A stretch of 17,238 nucleotides of DNA, from assembly GCA_016205965.1 (NCBI GenBank), contig JACQSM010000018.1, forward strand, positions 1 to 17,238, written 5' to 3'. The notes beneath the pieces are model-generated. The model saw only the letters and a list, made by a program, of their open reading frames with translations. It did not search any database and was not told where the DNA came from. The position numbers were made by a program, and so were the translations under genes. The stretch comes from Candidatus Uhrbacteria bacterium (GTDB taxonomy: Bacteria; Patescibacteriota; Patescibacteriia; SG8-24). Shown here piece after piece: positions 15,440-17,238 of the stretch (within the stretch, counting starts at the first letter, position 1; every line of letters starts with the position of its first letter).

Positions 15440-15904
15440 CTATTCGACGATCAACTGACCGCGCATCCCCGTATGCCCTTGGCCGCAGAACACGTCGCAG
15501 AAGAACGGGAACGTGCCCTTTTTGTCGGCCGTAAACTCGGCGCCGACGGTCTGGCCGGGCGTCAGTTTAAGATTGACGTTGAAATCGGGCAGGGCGAATC
15601 CATGATTCACGTCTACGCTCGTAACCGTGAGGCGCACCTTGTCGCCCTGTTTGACCCGCAACTCGGCCGGTTCGAATTTCCAGGTTGAGGCGGTGATGGC
15701 GAAAAATTTGGCCGCCTGGGCGGCCGGCTCTTTGGCCGTCGCCTCGGCCGCCGCCTTCGGGGCTTCCTTGGGAGCCTCGACTTGGGGCGCCGGGACTGCT
15801 GCCGGCGGCTGTTCGGCCGTCACCACCTCTTTGGGAACGCAGCCGGCGCCGGCCAGAAGCATAGCCGATGCGAAAATGAGCAGACGCGAAACGTTCGGAC
15901 GCAT
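15440..15904 (-). CDS. CuA-type cupredoxin lipoprotein
   Basis: This 154-residue protein begins with a lipoprotein-like signal (MRPNVSRLLIFASAMLLAGA, then C22), followed by a Pro/Ala/Glu-rich linker to about residue 65. The cupredoxin domain covers 67-154. The copper set is complete in spacing: H101 in DVNHGFALP, and C136, C140, H144, M147 in CDVFCGQGHTGM. This is C-x3-C-x3-H-x2-M, the CuA pattern of cytochrome oxidase subunit II and N2O reductase. The Glu of COX2 (CxExC) is Val138; that residue binds copper only through its backbone, so CuA is still possible. Unlike COX2 it has no two-helix membrane anchor. An extracytoplasmic electron-transfer or copper-handling role is likely. The -3 position of the lipobox is Gly, which is atypical. 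Confidence 0.85.
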   Translation of the reverse strand: MRPNVSRLLIFASAMLLAGAGCVPKEVVTAEQPPAAVPAPQVEAPKEAPKAAAEATAKEPAAQAAKFFAITASTWKFEPAELRVKQGDKVRLTVTSVDVNHGFALPDFNVNLKLTPGQTVGAEFTADKKGTFPFFCDVFCGQGHTGMRGQLIVE

Positions 15905-15968
15905 AAGTGTACGTAAAAAATGAGTATGCTATGATGGCCTCTCGACTCATTGTACATCATTTCATCCT
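15905..15968. promoter_or_regulatory. divergent control region between the CuA protein and sod
   Basis: For sod on the plus strand, an extended -10 TGC-TATGAT is at 15927-15935, with a poor -35, giving a leader of about 27 nt. An inverted repeat ATGAGT 15920-15925 and ACTCAT 15945-15950 flanks this -10 and could be an operator. TGTACA at 15951-15956 is a second short palindrome, and TGTAC recurs at 15909-15913. On the minus strand TAGCAT (15931-15926) is a candidate -10 for the copper protein, so the two promoters would overlap. Confidence 0.45.
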
Positions 15969-16574
15969 ATGCCGGAACTTATCCCCGAAGCCCTCAAATA
16001 CAAGACGCTCGAAGGCCTGACCGAGCGCCAGCTCGCCGAACACCACGACGTCCTCTACGCCGGCTACGTCAAAAAGGTCAACGAGATCCGCGCCGCGCTG
16101 CCGAACGTCGATGTTTCGAAGGCCAACGCCACCTTCAGCGACCTCCGCGAACTCAAAGTCGAAGAGACGTTCGCCATGAACGGCGTCGTCCTGCACGAGC
16201 GCTATTTCGACAACCTGGTGCCCGGCGGCTCCCCGGCCGCCGGCGTCGCCGCCGAGTGGGTCGCCGCCGACTTCGGCTCGGTCGAGAAGTGGGCTGAGAA
16301 CTTCGGCGCCTGCGGCATCGCCGCCCGCGGCTGGGTCGTCCTGGCGTTCGACTTCAAGGACGGCAAGCTCCACAACTACGTCTGCGACGTCCACAACCAG
16401 GGCGGCGTCTGGGGCGCCATCCCGCTCCTGGTTCTCGACGTCTACGAACACGCCTACTTCCTCGACTACGCCACCGCCCGCAAGAAGTACATCGAGGCCT
16501 TCATGAAGAACCTCGACTGGTCGGTGCCGAACGCGCTCATCGAAAAATACGAACTGAAGAAATGGCGCTCCTAA
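15969..16574 (+). CDS. sod: superoxide dismutase, Fe/Mn family
   Basis: This enzyme converts superoxide to oxygen and hydrogen peroxide. The 201-residue product has the metal ligands in place: H25 (or H26) in QLAEHHDVLYAGYV, H76 in GVVLHERYF, and D157 plus H161 in LVLDVYEHAYFLDY. The segment VCDVHNQGGVWGAIPLLVLD and the ending IEAFMKNLDWSVPNAL also fit the family. No signal peptide is present, so it acts in the cytoplasm. Iron or manganese (or cambialistic) use cannot be told by eye. ATG 15969 has no Shine-Dalgarno motif (CATCCTATG). The peroxiredoxin gene follows 10 nt downstream, so the product peroxide is removed by the next gene of the same transcript. Confidence 0.95.
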   Translation: MPELIPEALKYKTLEGLTERQLAEHHDVLYAGYVKKVNEIRAALPNVDVSKANATFSDLRELKVEETFAMNGVVLHERYFDNLVPGGSPAAGVAAEWVAADFGSVEKWAENFGACGIAARGWVVLAFDFKDGKLHNYVCDVHNQGGVWGAIPLLVLDVYEHAYFLDYATARKKYIEAFMKNLDWSVPNALIEKYELKKWRS

Positions 16575-16584
16575 CCGCATATCT

Positions 16585-17106
16585 ATGTCCGCAACCGTCG
16601 GCCGACCGGCCCCCGAATTCAACCTCGAAGGCGTCACCAGCCATGGCGTCAAGCAATATTCCCTCGATGCCGAACGCGGCAAGTGGGTCGTGCTGTTCTT
16701 TTATCCGCTCGACTTCACCTTCATCTGTCCGACCGAGATCACCGAATTCTCGAAGCTCGACGACGACTTCAAAAAACTGAACGCCGTCGTCTTCGGCGTC
16801 TCGACCGATTCGATCCACTCGCACAAGGCCTGGCTCAAGGACCTGGGCGAACTGCGCTATCCCCTGCTCTCGGACATGAGCCACAAGACCGCCCGCGACT
16901 ACGGCGTCCTGATCGAGGAAAAAGGCATCGCCCTGCGCGGCACCTTCGTCATCGATCCCGAAGGCGTGCTGCGCTACGCGCTCTATCACGATCTCGGCGT
17001 CGGCCGCTCCATCAAAGAAGTGCTCCGCGTCGTCTCGGCGCTCCAAACCGGCGAACTCTGCCCCGTCGACTGGAAGCCGGGCGAGAAGACGCTCGGAAAA
17101 GCGTAA
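16585..17106 (+). CDS. ahpC: typical 2-Cys peroxiredoxin (AhpC/Prx1 type)
   Basis: This enzyme reduces hydrogen peroxide and organic peroxides. The 173-residue product carries the peroxidatic cysteine C48 in DFTFICPTEITEF and the resolving cysteine C159 in GELCPVDWKPGE. It starts with the usual VGRPAPEFNLEGV. The C-terminus stops at KTLGKA without the YF helix of overoxidation-sensitive enzymes, so it should be a robust, bacterial-type Prx. No AhpF is seen; the reductant may be a thioredoxin or the glutaredoxin-like protein encoded convergently just beyond the shared terminator. It is transcribed with sod (10-nt gap). Confidence 0.95.
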   Translation: MSATVGRPAPEFNLEGVTSHGVKQYSLDAERGKWVVLFFYPLDFTFICPTEITEFSKLDDDFKKLNAVVFGVSTDSIHSHKAWLKDLGELRYPLLSDMSHKTARDYGVLIEEKGIALRGTFVIDPEGVLRYALYHDLGVGRSIKEVLRVVSALQTGELCPVDWKPGEKTLGKA

Positions 17107-17111
17107 ATCGA

Positions 17112-17141
17112 AAAGAGGCCGGGTCGAAGCCCGGCCTCTTT
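17112..17141. terminator. bidirectional terminator between peroxiredoxin and glutaredoxin-like genes
   Basis: AAAGAGGCCGGG (17112-17123) pairs with CCCGGCCTCTTT (17130-17141) around TCGAAG. The A and T flanks make it usable from both sides: 5 nt after the plus-strand stop (17106) and 10 nt after the minus-strand stop (17152). The T-runs are short. Confidence 0.85.
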
Positions 17142-17151
17142 CGTAGTTGCT

Positions 17152-17238
17152 TTACCCCAAGGCCATGTCGATAGCCTCGCGATCGAAACCGACGATGATC
17201 TTGCCGTCGATGTCGAGCACCGGCACGCCGTATTGGCC
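17152..17238 (-). CDS. glutaredoxin-like protein, C-terminal end (runs off the window)
   Basis: Only the last 28 residues are visible: GVPVLDIDGKIIVGFDREAI followed by DMALG and a TAA stop at 17154-17152. The pattern with a cis-proline in GVPV, an IDGK turn and GFD is typical of the C-terminal half of glutaredoxin/NrdH-like proteins. The CxxC active site is outside the window and cannot be checked. It converges on the sod-peroxiredoxin unit and could provide thiol reducing power for it, though this is inferred only from proximity. Confidence 0.75.
   Translation of the reverse strand, partial: GQYGVPVLDIDGKIIVGFDREAIDMALG

Overview
The window looks like a GC-rich bacterial chromosome. The best guess is a Patescibacteria/CPR-type genome or a similarly streamlined bacterium. 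This rests on compact versions of several proteins (RsmI without its C-terminal domain, ThiI without a rhodanese domain, a short delta subunit), many 4-nt ATGA gene overlaps and almost no Shine-Dalgarno motifs. No rRNA, tRNA, IS element, prophage or CRISPR array was seen. TGA is used as a stop, so the code is standard. The lineage assignment is inference.

Region 1 (1-5257, minus strand) is an F1Fo ATP synthase operon read from 5257 towards 1: an AtpZ-like assembly protein, atpB (a), atpE (c), atpF (b), atpH (delta), atpA (alpha), atpG (gamma) and the first 131 codons of atpD (beta). atpC, if present, is outside the window. A good sigma70-type promoter lies at 5283-5311. The c subunit has H+-type rather than Na+-type residues. 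A palindromic repeat (copy A, 2847-2940) sits between atpH and atpA and supplies the last codons of atpH.

Region 2 (5258-9830) is the unfamiliar part. A second copy of the palindrome (copy B, 5337-5452) lies between the atp promoter and a two-gene minus-strand unit (8025-5457) of unrecognised soluble proteins. Divergent from it is a monocistronic plus-strand gene (8213-9793) with a near-consensus promoter, an 80-nt leader, a Shine-Dalgarno motif, a different codon preference and its own GAAA-loop terminator. Its protein has an HPD-containing J-domain-like segment and a long Pro/Ala-rich tail. It looks like an inserted self-contained cassette.

Region 3 (9855-15397, minus strand) is a tightly packed housekeeping operon: thiI, rsmI, metG, cvpA and two tandem tatD paralogues. 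It is driven by a promoter at 15406-15434 that predicts a nearly leaderless thiI mRNA.

Region 4 (15440-17238) is a redox/oxidative-stress neighbourhood. It holds a lipoprotein with a complete CuA-type copper motif (minus), a divergent Fe/Mn superoxide dismutase plus 2-Cys peroxiredoxin pair (plus), and the C-terminal end of a convergent glutaredoxin-like protein (minus) beyond a shared terminator. Superoxide is converted to peroxide by the dismutase and reduced by the peroxiredoxin, and the glutaredoxin-like protein could supply thiol reducing power.

No gene-free stretch exceeds 300 bases. The largest gaps (5258-5456 and 8026-8212) hold the promoters, repeat and leader described below.
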